NCBI RefSeq assembly: GCF_032118995.1
Contig: NC_092650.1
Coordinates: 1,984,001-2,048,000, forward strand
Length of the DNA stretch: 64,000 bases
Direction: 5' to 3'
Source of the DNA: Asterias amurensis
Lineage: Eukaryota; Echinodermata; Asteroidea; Forcipulatida; Asteriidae
Positions within the stretch are counted from its first letter, which is position 1, and each line of letters starts with the position of its first letter. Positions 11,262-23,400 of the stretch are shown here, one piece after another. Position numbers and translations under genes: made by a program. Below the pieces are notes generated by a model. That model did not search any database, had not been told where the DNA came from, and saw only the letters and a list, made by a program, of their open reading frames with translations.

Positions 11262-14200
11262 ATGACAACAATAAAACTGAAGAGTGACGAGGAAACAAGT
11301 GATGAAACAATGTTACAAATGGATGTAGAACAGATAGCGGTACCAACCCTCCTTACAGAATCAGGTAAAGTACTGTGGCTCAATCTGGCCGGACTCCTAG
11401 AACTATATATGAGGTTCGTTCCGCTATTGTGTGGAGACGATAGCAGAACAAGCCTCTTAGTTCTAGGAGTAAATCTAGCCCACCTTGGCGACTATGATAA
11501 GACTGATGTTAAGAGAGAAAAGTAGTAGCCCATAAGGTGGGCTAGGATCAATCTATCCGAAATAGTACTTGCAAATCTCGTTTGTATTCAAACATACACC
11601 AATGTACAACTGCAGTCTGAATGCTAGGACTTTAAAAGTCTACTCCTTTAACAACTTTGCACGTAAAAGAGACCAAGTTCTTGAAGGATAAATTGCTCAG
11701 TCTCTTGACATGGTTTGAAGTCACAAGCAGTAGATGACAAATATTGTTAGGAGATCTCTCATTAACAAAATATCAACAATTTGCCCACTGGATTTGATTA
11801 TAAATATGTCACAAGTTTAATAGCATTCATGAACTAAAACATACTTGAATTTATTTTTGTATAAATATAATTCTTAAAAATCAAGGCATCTGTTTTTTTT
11901 AAAACACTTTTTTTGATATTTGATTTATTGAAGAAGCGCAATATGAAGATGAAGAACCGATGGTAAAGAGACAGAGAACAGAAGAAGCTGAAACAATAAC
12001 AATGGATGACAGTGTTAAGGTTGGTTTCCATAGCAACACACCAGTAAACTTATTCCTATCACTTTTGTGAGGTATTCCGGTAATTAAGTGATTTATAGTT
12101 TGTGGAAAAATGGGTTCCTCTCTTGTGCCACCCAACCTCCCCCAACCTTATTTGGTGTGTATAATTTAACTTTGCTTGTTTTTAAAAAATTCTGCTATTT
12201 AGACGATTCTTTTCAACATAAACAAAGCCATCTCGTTTCGGCTGGACAGTATGGAGCGCAAGTTAACTAATCTACACAACACCTGCTATAAGATGGGACG
12301 CAAGATGGACAACCTTAACTTATCTGTCATAAGAGCGCTATCAAGAATCAAAGAACTGGAGAAAACAACGTAAGTTTTTCAAAAGATTTGGATAAAATGT
12401 GAATTCATCTTCACATTGACAGCATTTAGGTCACAATGTATAATTGTATCGCTTCCGGAGAAAATTACAGAAGTTATAACGAGTGCATTTTTTTATCTTT
12501 TCAGTGAAAATGGTTCTGCTTCACCTAATAATACAGTCGTCATTGGTTTTCCTCCAGAAGGTAAAATATGCCTAAATAATCCTACTAATTTAACTGAAAT
12601 TTATGTAAAGTAGTAGTTTCAACCAAGGTTTTAGTCGGTAAAAAGGTGTCAAAATTTGCTGAAAATCTTAAAACTGGGTGTCTAAATGTTTTCACTTACA
12701 ATACATTTACATATGAATGACAGATAAAATAGGGTGTCAACATTTAAGGCAGGGCGACCATTGCCGTCCAAAAGACATTTAAACACCCTTCTGGCTAACA
12801 CTATTGTTTCCACAAAAGCTTTCAACTTAAATTGTTAATTATAAAGTTATTAATTTGTCGAAGTATTTTCTGATTGTTAACATTTCTAACAGACCACAAC
12901 CAGAGTCCATCCACCCCGCAGTCACCGATTTCACAGAGCATCAGTCGGAATGTCACACTAATAACTCTAAACACAGAAGGTAAGTGAAATCAAAATATTA
13001 GGTAAACTTCTTAAAGGCATGGTTTACCCTTGGTTTATTGTTGTAATGTAAGCTTATTGTAATGTAAATGTAGATATAATATACAATAATGCTAAACTGT
13101 AAAAATTTCATTTCAAGAGGTTAGAATTTGAGGCTAATATATCAACTAAAAGGATAATATCGAATAGGAATACACAATCTGACAAACATTGTGACAGTAA
13201 CGCTTCCTATATTCAAATTTTGGGATATAACAACTAATAATATCTCATTACATAACCACCTAACTTTAAAGTGAAATGCTTCTAATAGATGTTAAATTTG
13301 CATTGGGGATAAAGAATATTAATTTTTGTTTTTACCCATACACCGATGTGTGTTAGCACTGTTTGCTCAGTACTTTCCCGAGTCCTGTGAAAAAATATCA
13401 CAGGCATGTTACTCGGGTGGGATTCGAACCCACCACCCTTGCAATTCTAGAGCAGTGTCTTACCAACTAGACTACCGAGGTTGCCCGGCAGCTAGAGGCA
13501 GTTCGAATCCTATGTTTTGGCAGCGGGTACCGCAACGATATAATAGATGTTAAATTTGCATCGGGGATAAAGAATATTAGTTTTGGTTTTTACCCGTACA
13601 CCGATGTGTAAAATGTTTCTCAACACGCTTTTTATTATCAAAAGCTGCTGTAAGCTTCTAACCAATAGGATTTTATTGCCATTCATATTTAAAGGAACAC
13701 GTTGCCTTGGATCGGTCGAGTTGGTCTTTGAAAAGCGTTTGTAACCGTTTTTTATAAAATGCACATGGGTAGAAAGATGTTGTAAAAGTAGAATACAATG
13801 ATCCACACAAACATGCCTCGAAATTGCGCGGTTTTCCTTTTACCTCGTCGACTAACACGTCGGCCATTTATGGGGGTCAAAATTTTGACTCCCATAAATG
13901 GCCGACCGTGTTAGTTCGCACAGTAGAAGGAAAACCACGCAATTTCGAGGCATGTTTGTGTGGATCATTGTATTCTACTTCTTTTAAAACATCTTTCCAA
14001 CCATATGCATTATATACAAAACGGTTACAAACGCTTTTGTTTTGACCAACTCGTCCGATCCAAGGCAACGTGTTCCTTTAAGAGTGATTACTAACCGTAA
14101 ACCATTCCTTTAAAAACTATAGGATTTAAATAATTTGATTAAAAAATCATGGTTTTACTTTCTTTTACTTAGATGACTTTCCAAACGGTAGTTGGCTTGG

Positions 14201-17200
14201 CGATGAAACAAACATGGAGTGCAGAGTGCGATGCGGAATCTCACAGTCGTAAGTATCTGATCATTTTCATGCTTGGGTGAGGTTTGTGGTAGCACCATGT
14301 GAAAATCTCTTTTGAGTAGTGTTGGTTTCGAGGAGAACCGATAGTTGACAACTCAACGTTTCGATCAGTTTGCTCTGATCGTCTTGAGGAGAAATTGCTG
14401 TAAGATTTGCACAAAATTTCATAGAGCTGCTGAAGCACAAAAAGTATGTACAGTTTGTGATTGGTATCCTGTTTTAGCAGACAATTGTTAAGCATTATTT
14501 TCTGCTTAAGCTGCTCTATGAAATTAGGCCCTGGTGATATGCAGTTCTGTGCTAAACTCTCAATCAAAAACACCTCTAACCAAATTTGTTTTTATTTCAT
14601 TATTCAATGCAGTTGTCGCTCTAATAAATGCAATGGTCCTTTCTATCATTACACACAGTGACATGTTGCATGTAATGCAAACTGCCAAAACACCAGAGAA
14701 GTGTGCCCTTAAGTTGCTGGACTACCTTTTTGATAGAGAGACGCAAGCTTCATCGAACCTGTCTGGCACTGGAAAGCATGGCAAGAAACAGTTAAACCCG
14801 CTCATGATTTATGGACTAAGATGTAAGTTTTCAAGAAAAATCAACATTTGTGATGATCAAGCAAAATGAGTTGATTGTTGACCTAGGTCATTTGAGGTTT
14901 TTTGTATACATTTGAAAAGAGCATAACTTATACCTTTAGGACACTTTCGGAACAGAATTTTTTTTTTTACAAATAACCTACAGGGTTTACAGAAGGAAAT
15001 GGTGAAAGACTTCTCTTGAAATATTATGCAATGAAATGCTTTACTTTTTGAGAAAACATTAAAACAATTATCAATTCTTGATATCGAGAATTACGGATTT
15101 ATTATAAACATGTCATGACACGGCGAAACGTGCGTAAACGAGGGTGGGTTTTCCCGTTATTTTCTCCCGACTCCGATGACCGATTGAGCTTTTAATTTTC
15201 ACAGGTTTGTTATTTTATTTAAGTTGTGATACACAAAGTGTGGGCCTTTGGAAAATACTTTATACCAAAAGTGTTTGATGGCTTCAATACTTTTACAACC
15301 ATAATGTAATACCAGTTGTGAAAGTAGAAACACCAAGAACTGAGAGAGCAAGAAACTGAAAAAAAAAAGGTTTTAAAATCGAGTTGTTTTTCGATCATAC
15401 TGTACATTGGCACATTTTCTTTCAATGCTTGGTTGTTTATCAGGGAGGAAGTTGCCAATATAAAATAAGATTTAAATTTTGTTGTTTTAAATTTTACCTC
15501 TGTTGGCCTGTGTTGGTTTGTTTCTCCGTAATAATAATTCTGACAAATGACTCTCTTTTGCTTGATCACATTACATTTTTTCTAAGAGAAAGCATTTAAA
15601 GAAAAAATGTTGTTTCGTGATTGAAGATGATACAATGTACTACATTTTGTTCCCTTTTAAAGGTCACCTAATCAAGCATTTTGATATCACCGATTGTGAA
15701 TGGCATCGGATCAGAATGAATATTGATTCAAAATGTCGCACAGCGTTCCGACGTAAGCAGCGTGGCCTTCCAATGACCGTTAAAGCATTCGGGTATAAGA
15801 CAGGCAACAGTGATGCCGATCAATTTCTAAATGAAAGGGTGAGTTGGTCACAGATATTTTCATCTTCTGTCAGATTCTTATAAGTGGGTCTCTTGAGTTG
15901 CAAAAGTAAGAACGAAAAGTATCAGATTTAAAGGTAGTGGACACTATTGGTAATTACTCAAAATAATTCAAATTTTCACAGGTTTGTTTTTTTATGCATA
16001 TGTTGAGATACACCAAGTGAGAAGACTGTTCTTTGACAATTACCAATAGTGTCCACTGCCTTTAAAGGGAGGCTACACCTTTAGTAATTACTCCAAAAAT
16101 GTATGACCATACAAACTTATTTGGGAAAGAGCAATGAAGAGCTGTTGCTTTTATAAAACATTGTTGCGAACACCATCCTTTTTAATAACTAGTTATGTAG
16201 TTTTAGAGAAAGAGGTTATTTCTCACCCGAATATTTGACTTCAGGCATGAAGCCTTCCTCGGGTGCTATGAAGCCTTTCTCATGCATGTGGAACCACACA
16301 ATTCTATAGGACGAGGGTGGAAATTCGTGGAAAATTACTTCTTTCTCGAAAACTACCTTAATTCAGAGGGAGCAGTTTCTCACAATGTTTTATACCACCG
16401 CCCTCTCCCCATTACTCGTCACCAAGAAAGGTTTTATGCTAATAATTATTTTGAGTATTTACCAATTAGTGTCCACTGCCTTTAAGTTTGTCTTTATTTC
16501 TTTAAGCAGTTTGGAGAACGAGTCGACCATACAACTGATTCTCGCAGCTCAGAAGAAGAAGTTCAAGGGGTTCATATTCAACTACCCGCCGATTCTAATA
16601 TATCGGATATAGCTCATGAGGTTGAGCATCATCATCATCAGCAAGACAGCAACACTGTCATTAAGAAGGTAAGGTCTTACTTAAAGCCATTCTTCTACTT
16701 TGAGTGGTGACCTCGGTCAGTGGTGTTATGACCGAGTTGTCCCCAGTGCTCCCTGTCCCTCATGCATGTAGATATCTCATCTGCTGTCACAAACCCAGTG
16801 TCCCTTCTTATAATAGTAAATCAACAAAGTCAGGTTACCTTGGCCTCTTAGGGCTTCACCTTGCTCGGGCTCCATGAGGGCAAGCTTGCTGGCTGGATGC
16901 GCCGGGTGGCGTTAGCAGTACCCTGCAAACTTTTTTGCACTAAGCTTGGGGAACCCGAGATAGAGATCAAAACTGGATATGTTTTTTCCTCTTGACACCA
17001 AGCACCTGGCATAGCATTCTGAGCCCAATGTCATGGCTCTGCTTACCGTAAGCACAGAATCGGCGCTTATGTAAGCAGGGAATTCTGTGCTTACGGCAAG
17101 CAATTTTCACGGGTTAGCGGCAAATTTTGTTTTCTTTGCGTGCATACTCAACGTAACTAGGCATTCTACTCTTACAAGTGTAGCGCAGAAACTCGGCACT

Positions 17201-17543
17201 TGCACGACAGCGGGGAAATTGTAGTCGTAAGCGCAGAATTCGGCAGTAAGCAGAGCCATGAAACTGGGCCATGGTGTAGCCCCTTTTGAGTTGTTTTGCA
17301 AAAAGCAGATGTTAATGTCCATGCATCTCATGAACAGTCATAATTTAGCAGAACTTGGTTTAGTAAGATTCATACATTGTTGTCCACTTCTGTGTACCAT
17401 AGGTGAGGATTGAACAGGATGGCGTACCACTCCACGAGGGCCAGATCAATATCACCCAATCAGGAGAAATTCAAATAGCAGTCATGGAGGAATTAGAAGG
17501 AGCTACGACGTTAGTCTTACAGCAGCAAAGGGGGGACTCATAG
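11262..17543 (+). CDS. BANP: BANP (SMAR1), BEN-domain nuclear DNA-binding protein
   Basis: The model has ten coding exons: 11262-11364, 11934-12019, 12203-12369, 12505-12560, 12893-12979, 14173-14248, 14659-14822, 15663-15838, 16507-16668 and 17403-17543. The frame closes to give 405 aa. An acidic N-terminus leads to the VKRQR nuclear-localisation-like motif at residues 45-49 (human LKRQR), then a helical coiled-coil-like exon (residues 64-118). ISRNVTLITLNTEDDFPNGS closely matches human BANP. The BEN domain runs from about residue 192 to 281 (KHGKKQLNPLMIYGLRCHL, IDSKCRTAFRRKQRG). The C-terminal Q-rich part is shorter than in human. Vertebrate BANP binds TCTCGCGAGA, opens chromatin and activates housekeeping promoters. 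The ninth intron's acceptor could also be 3 nt downstream. Several introns carry MITEs and SINEs. Confidence 0.93.
13284..13612. mobile_element. tRNA-derived SINE plus partial second copy
   Basis: ATAGATGTTAAATTTGCAT followed by GGGGATAAAGAATATT and ACCGATGTGT marks the start of a family also seen at 35485, 35629, 41925 and 45268. A tRNA-like block in antisense follows, with GGGATTCGAACCCACC near 13420, the complement of a B box. A second, truncated head begins at about 13540. It lies in a BANP intron. Confidence 0.65.
13689..14081. mobile_element. TTAA-flanked 390-bp palindromic MITE, copy A
   Basis: The element reads TTAAAGGAACACGTTGCCTT at the left and its complement, AAGGCAACGTGTTCCTTTAA, at the right, and it stays self-complementary almost to the centre, TGGGGGTCAAAATTTTGACT near 13875. 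The whole unit can fold into one hairpin of nearly 190 bp. It differs between arms by a few substitutions and small gaps, such as a TCTTTGAA versus TTTTGTTTTG block. It has no coding capacity. Copy B, reverse-oriented, is at 29475-29864. Confidence 0.85.
15928..16486. mobile_element. Two adjoining TTAAAGGCAGTGG-family MITE copies
   Basis: The first copy (15928-16066) is short: both terminal inverted repeats (AAAGGTAGTGGACACTATTG and AATAGTGTCCACTGCCTTTA) with little between them. The second (16064-16486) starts AAAGGGAGGCTACACC and ends ACCAATTAGTGTCCACTGCC, with the normal internal blocks. They appear to share a TTTAAA junction. Both lie in the BANP intron just upstream of the penultimate exon. 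Confidence 0.75.
17021..17270. mobile_element. MITE with GGCTCTGCTTACCG terminal inverted repeats
   Basis: The left end CCCAATGTCATGGCTCTGC pairs with the right end GCAGAGCCATGAAACTGGG. Internally GTAAGCACAGAATTCGGC-type blocks repeat in both directions. The same family is at 42151-42536. It lies in the last BANP intron. Confidence 0.7.
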
Positions 17544-18179
17544 AGAACCAAGACATGTGTCATTAGGACGGAGGACGTAGTACCTAATAGTGATTATACC
17601 TGGGGTAGTGGCCGGCTATTTTTGAAACTATTAGCACGGTTCCTACTTCCTGGGTATGTAATAGGAATTTTGTAATAGGAGTGTTGACGTCACAAATTGA
17701 CAACGAAAAACTTGTATCAGTTGACTTGTGCTCAACTCCTGCGGAACATTCGCTGCGAAAACTGCCTTGTGACGTCAAAATTCGTCCTCACAAACACAGG
17801 AAGTACGAATAAGGCTTTTGAGTGGCTGATGATGCTTGAAGGAGTTGCTTGCCGTCAGGGCCCAATTTCAAAGAGCTACTTTAGCACAAGCTCAGCACTA
17901 CACAATTATGCTTACCAGAGTATGGTTACCAGCCAAACTACTATGTCACACAAACAATCTGTGACTGGTATCCTACTTATTTCTGCTAAGCAGAATTTTT
18001 TTCAGCAATAATTTGTGCTTAAGCAGCTCTATGAAATTGTGCGCAGATAATGTGAAAGGCAGTGCCAAATTATTGGGGTCATTGAGAGATTGGCATCATT
18101 TGAAACACAGTACTTCCCATATCAGCACACACCAACAAAACTAATAATCATAATGGATGAATAACACAAATCTGCTTAT

Positions 18180-18558
18180 AGACAATGGACACTATTGGTA
18201 ATTGTCAAAGAGCAGTCTTCTCACTTGGTGTATCTCATCGTATACACAAAATAACAAACCTGTGAAAATTTGAGCTTGATAAACGAGATAAACTTTGAAA
18301 GAAAAAAAACACTCTTGTCACACGAAGTTGTGTGCTTTCAGATGCCTGATTTCGAGACCTAAAATTCTAAGTCTGAGTCTTAGGATACGAAATCAAATTT
18401 GTGGAAAATTGCTTCTTTCTCGAACACTATGTCACTTCAGAGGGAGCCCTTTCTCACACTGTTTTATACTATCAACCTCTCCCCTTCACTCGTTGCCAAG
18501 TAAGGTTTTATGCTAATAATTATTTTGAGTAATTACCAATAGTGTCCACTGCCTTCAA
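18180..18558. mobile_element. TTAAAGGCAGTGG-family MITE, full length
   Basis: It starts with GACAATGGACACTATTGGTA and ends with ACCAATAGTGTCCACTGCC, with the internal ACACGAAGTTGTGTGCTTTC and TCACTTCAGAGGGAGCC blocks typical of the family. It lies just downstream of BANP. Confidence 0.8.
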
Positions 18559-20239
18559 TCAATTAAGTTTGATAATGGCATTCCGAAAAGGGATCTATGC
18601 AGAGTTATTTGCTGGTGATAAAAAAATATTGTGGCCTTTTTACCAACGACTTTACATCTTATTTATTTTCTTTTTTTGGTGCTTTCAAGTTGTGAATGGT
18701 CCAATGAACTTAAATGTTTGTTTGTTGGCTTGTAGCTTTTGTAAACACTGCTTTTAAAATATAGAAACTAAAATACATAAATAAAAAATGTTCCCTCTTT
18801 TTTGTTCTTTAGCAGGCACGATTTTCCTTCCTACTTTTTCCTCTTTGTTCTTTTTTTTTTTTTCCTCAGAAGTATTAGCAAAATTTATATTTATTAGCCT
18901 TAAAACTTCTATAAAAGACTTCACAAAATGTCTGTGTACAAAACCTGTGTAGGTTTATCCCTTTTTTCCTTTTGCAACCAGCCTAGCATTTCCAACTCTA
19001 TTTTTGCATTCCCAATTTTGTATATTTATTATAACTAATAACCTTAAAAAAAGGTTTTTAAATATTGCTGCTTTTGTTAAATGTGTTGCGTTTCTTTCTT
19101 ATTCAGTGTTAAAACTTTTGTTTAATGGAAATGAATACAACTAGTACGTAAATACAAATATTGTGTTAACATTTTAATGAATTCTTTTCATCAAACACTT
19201 CTGTTAAGTACAACTTTGGCAAATAAGATTTTCTTTACTTTTATGCAAATAAACTGTACATTTGTACAAACAATAATAAAAAATTATTTTGTAAAACTTT
19301 ATGAATAAGTCAAATAAACTTTGTCCACAAAAGTGGAGTATGAAGCAAAGAAGTGTTTGTAATTAGCGTTTGTAATTCATTTCAATTCATATTTCCCAGA
19401 AAAAATAATATTTTTAAGAATACTTTTCGAAATGTCTTATAAGACCTACCAAGGCTGTTCCTGACTATGTTTTTTCAAAGATATGTAAATAGATAGGAAA
19501 CTTGCATGTACCACCATGTGTAAATCTCTTTTGTGGGGGTCTCGAAATTTCAAACGGTATACTCTGCACGTCTTCAGGAGAAGAGTAGAGTATACTTTTC
19601 GAAACATCAAGACCACACCAGCTCCTTTCAGAGCCAACACTCCGAAAAAGAGGTCTACACACGGTTGTACCCATTAGTATACTATTTTGTTTATCGTTTC
19701 TTCCTATTTATCCACAACATGCAGAGCCTCAAATGATGTTAACTGATTAATTGGTCTTTTTTTTCAATACCACTTTGAACAAAACATTTCTGCAATGGGA
19801 GCAACATGTGAGTAAATGATTGATATATTATGATTATCTTAAAGCAAACTTTAATCCTTGATTCTGGTTTATCGATCTATGGCAACAAGAGTGCGATTAA
19901 CTTAAATTGTTGCCCTTATCAAATCCTGTTTTTACAAACTGTTCTAATTCCGATTATTGCACTACTTTAAGTTTGCTTGAAGATAGATTCATTATCACAA
20001 ACAACTCGTGCAACAATACATAAAAATGTAGCGAATCTGCGTCCCATATGATATACATGTAAATCCAACTTGGCTTTCCATTTCGTTTGATATGGGAGGT
20101 TAAAGGGATAATTTTTTTGTATTCCACTCCTGTTTGTGTGACTAGTTATATTTGTGTGACTAGTTACATTTGCCTTTGTAATGTCGTTCTTAAAAGACCT
20201 CTTCACATCACTGTAATTCTTCTTTCAGTTTTTACTGAA

Positions 20240-20361
20240 GTTTTATCTTAAATTGTTCTTGGTGGTTTTTTTTTTTTTAACTCTGTAAAGTGCCTCAGCA
20301 CCCTGGTTTTGGTCAAGTGCAATATATACATGTAAAGCTTTTTTATATTATTTTGATTATA

Positions 20362-20392
<31 letters not shown>

Positions 20393-20402
20393 TATTATAA
20401 AT
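20240..20402 (+). repeat. Retroposon tail ending in an (ATT)n microsatellite
   Basis: GTAAAGTGCCTCAGCACCCT followed by TTGGTCAAGTGCAATATATA and then about twelve ATT units is the pattern of a LINE or SINE 3' end with a simple-repeat tail. Similar tails occur at 40190, 50155 and, inverted, 62130. Confidence 0.55.
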
Positions 20403-20482
20403 GAAGGCAAAGAATGCTGATAAAGAAATAATCTCTCACAATGTATTAATCTTTGCGAGTGGTTTTCAAGAAATAACTGGTG

Positions 20483-23400
20483 CTACGTACCCAATGTAAT
20501 ATTCACTGGGAATCCATCAGTCCCAGCCATTTGAAATTGGTTAGTTCCATTTTCAATGACAGCAGCTGGATTATGCTGAAACGCCTCAATGGTTGCTCGT
20601 TGTCCCTGCATCAAATCAGCGTCTTGGACGTTATCATGAAACGACGTCAGCTGTTCTATATTTGCATAAACGTAATTCGGCTCACAGAGAACGTAACTAA
20701 TGTGTTGGCTCGTAGTGTCCGGCGACCCATCCTGGGATATGGTTGCTTGTAGGGTGACTTGAGGGGCCAACGTACATGTAGGGTGTTCCGTCATACAGTG
20801 CCGCTCTAGGATTTTGGGTCGCATGAAACCCCGGTTGCAGATCTCACAACGGAAACGAAACTCACGAGTGTGAAGTATTTCATGATCTTTGAGATTGTCC
20901 TTACGGCAGAAGCCTTTGCCACAGTGCTGGCACTTGAGTTGTTGTGAGACCAGATGGGTCTTGGCGTGATCGTGGAGTTTATCTTTACGAGAGAAACCTC
21001 GTTCACATCCTGACCATTCACACATAAAAGGCTTCTTGACAGAATGAACGGTCACCATGTGTCGGGTCATTTTATTCTTGAAACTGAAGCACTTTGTGCA
21101 CTCTGGGCACTGGAACGGTCGGACATTGTTATGGGAATAAGTATGCTTGTTAAGGTCTCGTTTTGTCTTAAAGTTTCGTCCGCAGACCTCGCATAGAAAG
21201 CAGCGCTCATCTTGATGGGTGACCATGTGCATGCGAAGCTGCCGCTTACTGACTTGGATTTTTCCACATTTGCTGCATGGATGATGGTGGCTTTCTGTCT
21301 TCATGTGCCTATCAAGACTTCCCGTGCTTGGAAATTTGACCCAACACTTGCTGCATTTATGGCTCATATGCTTGTAGTATTCTCTCATCTTTTCCTTTCT
21401 CATGTTGTCAAGCGATTCGGTATTGACTAACCGACGATTCATGCAGCTACGACAGCCACAATGAAACATATCCTGCTTGTCGTGGGTTGCAATGTGAGCT
21501 TTGAATTCCTCCAACTTGCCAAAAATATTCTGACAGGTAAACTCACGACACTGGAAGCGCTTCACCCTATTGTGGGCCTGCAGCATGTGTTTGGGGAGAC
21601 TCGTCCGTCCAAACCATGTATAACATATCTTGCACTTCAGATCGCGTGGATTTATCTTCCTATCTCCTCCATCAATAACTTTTTGCTCTTCCTGTGTCAA
21701 GAGTTGTGCGTTGCCTTCATCATGAGAATCCTTGGGAAGCAACGATCCATCAATGAGTGCCGCTTGCAAATCTTGACCCGCGTCTCCACCCCCAAGAAGG
21801 TTATGAGACGTCCTAAGGAGGTCACTGTCACCTTGGATTTGTGTTATAAGCGCCAGTTCGTCAAGATCAACAGTAGAAGCAAACTCCTTGTCTATATCAA
21901 CTTGGTTTGAGTCGATGGAAATCAAAGGGGGTGTACCGTTAGAAGCAGACATCGAGGATGAAACAAGCGTCACTGAGGATGGACCTGATTGTAACTGCCT
22001 CAAATCAGCTCCATTCAGCCAGTTCGGCTGAGCCTTCACCCATGTCCTGTGGTTATCCACATGAACCGTATGATCATAGGACTCCCGCGATTTATGCTGA
22101 CATAGCGGACATACAAATCGGTTCTTATTCGTGCAGCGAATTTGGTGGCGTTTAAGCCCACGTGAACTCATCTTCTTATTGCATTCCGGACATCTAACAA
22201 GTCCTTTTGACGTTGAGTTATTCTCCTCATCCCCTTCCTCAATCTCATCTTTTTCTTGCTCCTCTTCGTCGTCAATCTCAACTTCATCATCTTGTATCAA
22301 ATTCACTGCATCCTTTTGAATACTTCTACTGCTTTTTCTTCTCCTCCGCGACTTGGGTTTATCTTTGAGTTGTACACTTGAAGAATCTGTATTCTCCTCA
22401 GATTTTTCACTGACTGCCTCATCGCCTCTGTCATTGCATTGACAATCATGAATATGAGCGGTGAAATCTTTGACTGTAGTTGTTTGGAAGCTGCAACGAG
22501 AGCATTTTATCATTCTGCCGGTTGGAAGACTCTGCGATGGTGAAGATGGGGCTACCAACTCCGAAGTCTGATGTTTTTGGTGACGCTTTTTGATATGAGT
22601 AGCGCAGAGGTTTTTATTATTGAATGATTCATTACAGTGAGGACATGTGACATTCTTTGGCGTTCTCAAAGTCAGTCCTTTTGGTGGTCGACCTCTACCT
22701 CTCTTGAAAGCAACTTGTCGGAGAAACTCTAGGGCAGCAGTGTTTTTCATCTTGTGGGTGTCTATGTAGTGACGGAAAAGAAACTCTGTATTCTTTAAGG
22801 TCTCTGAGCAAAATTTACAAACCACTGGCTTGCTGCTTTTGCACGCTTCGGGAATTTTCAGTTGTGTGGTTTTAGTTGTTGTTTCCTTTTGTGTTTCATT
22901 AGTCTTTCTCCTTGAGACTTTGGATACGTTCTGAGTTTGTGATGAACCTGTCCCCACATTTCCCTGTGCTGCTTTATTTTGATTCTCTTGTTCCAAGAAA
23001 TTCTCGCTGCCTAAAACAATGGTCTCCGGTTTTTGTTTCATCAGTTGTCTTTGAATGAGTTCATCACTAGTCTGACTCTCACCTTGAGAGCCCTCTTGTC
23101 GAAATTCGTCTCCACTCGTCACCTCATCATTCTGAGATGCCTTAGATGTTGCCAAGCAGTCCGAATAAGCCCTCTGCATCTCATGACTAGCAAGCTTGTC
23201 TATATAGCTCCCTCGACTCAGCATCGCTTTTCCAACCGATGTGGTGGGTAGCTCTTCATCTGGGGAGCCCAATAGTTCCTCAAAGACGTCCGAGGTGAGT
23301 GGAATCATCCCTATGCTACTCTGAGACTGGCTTGAAGAGAAATCTACCTGTTGCCCTTCTTGGAACACTTCAAAATCGTGTTGGAGTCGATTGACGGAAG

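Larger units (their letters stand above)
17544..20482. other. Convergent intergenic region with BANP 3' UTR and repeats
   Basis: BANP and the second ZNF341-like gene end facing each other across this 2.9 kb. AATAAA-type signals near 18778, 19247 and 19313 could end the BANP transcript. A GTCA-rich inverted element related to the one at 50449 sits near 17630-17815. A full TTAA-family MITE is at 18180-18558 and a 'CGTCTTCAGGAGAAGA' dispersed repeat at about 19495-19735. A LINE or SINE tail with (TTA)n is at 20240-20402. No gene is seen. Confidence 0.6.

Noticed and set aside
13673-14068. Several 60-100 codon open frames on both strands, repeated at 29511-29895
   Set aside because: They are translations of the two palindromic MITE copies; the same peptide appears from both arms, which is not expected of a gene.
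20483-20490. GTACGT after TTGG as a splice donor extending the middle ZNF341-like gene
   Set aside because: An in-frame TAG overlaps it, and no conserved downstream exon was found before the BANP 3' end; kept as a minor possibility.
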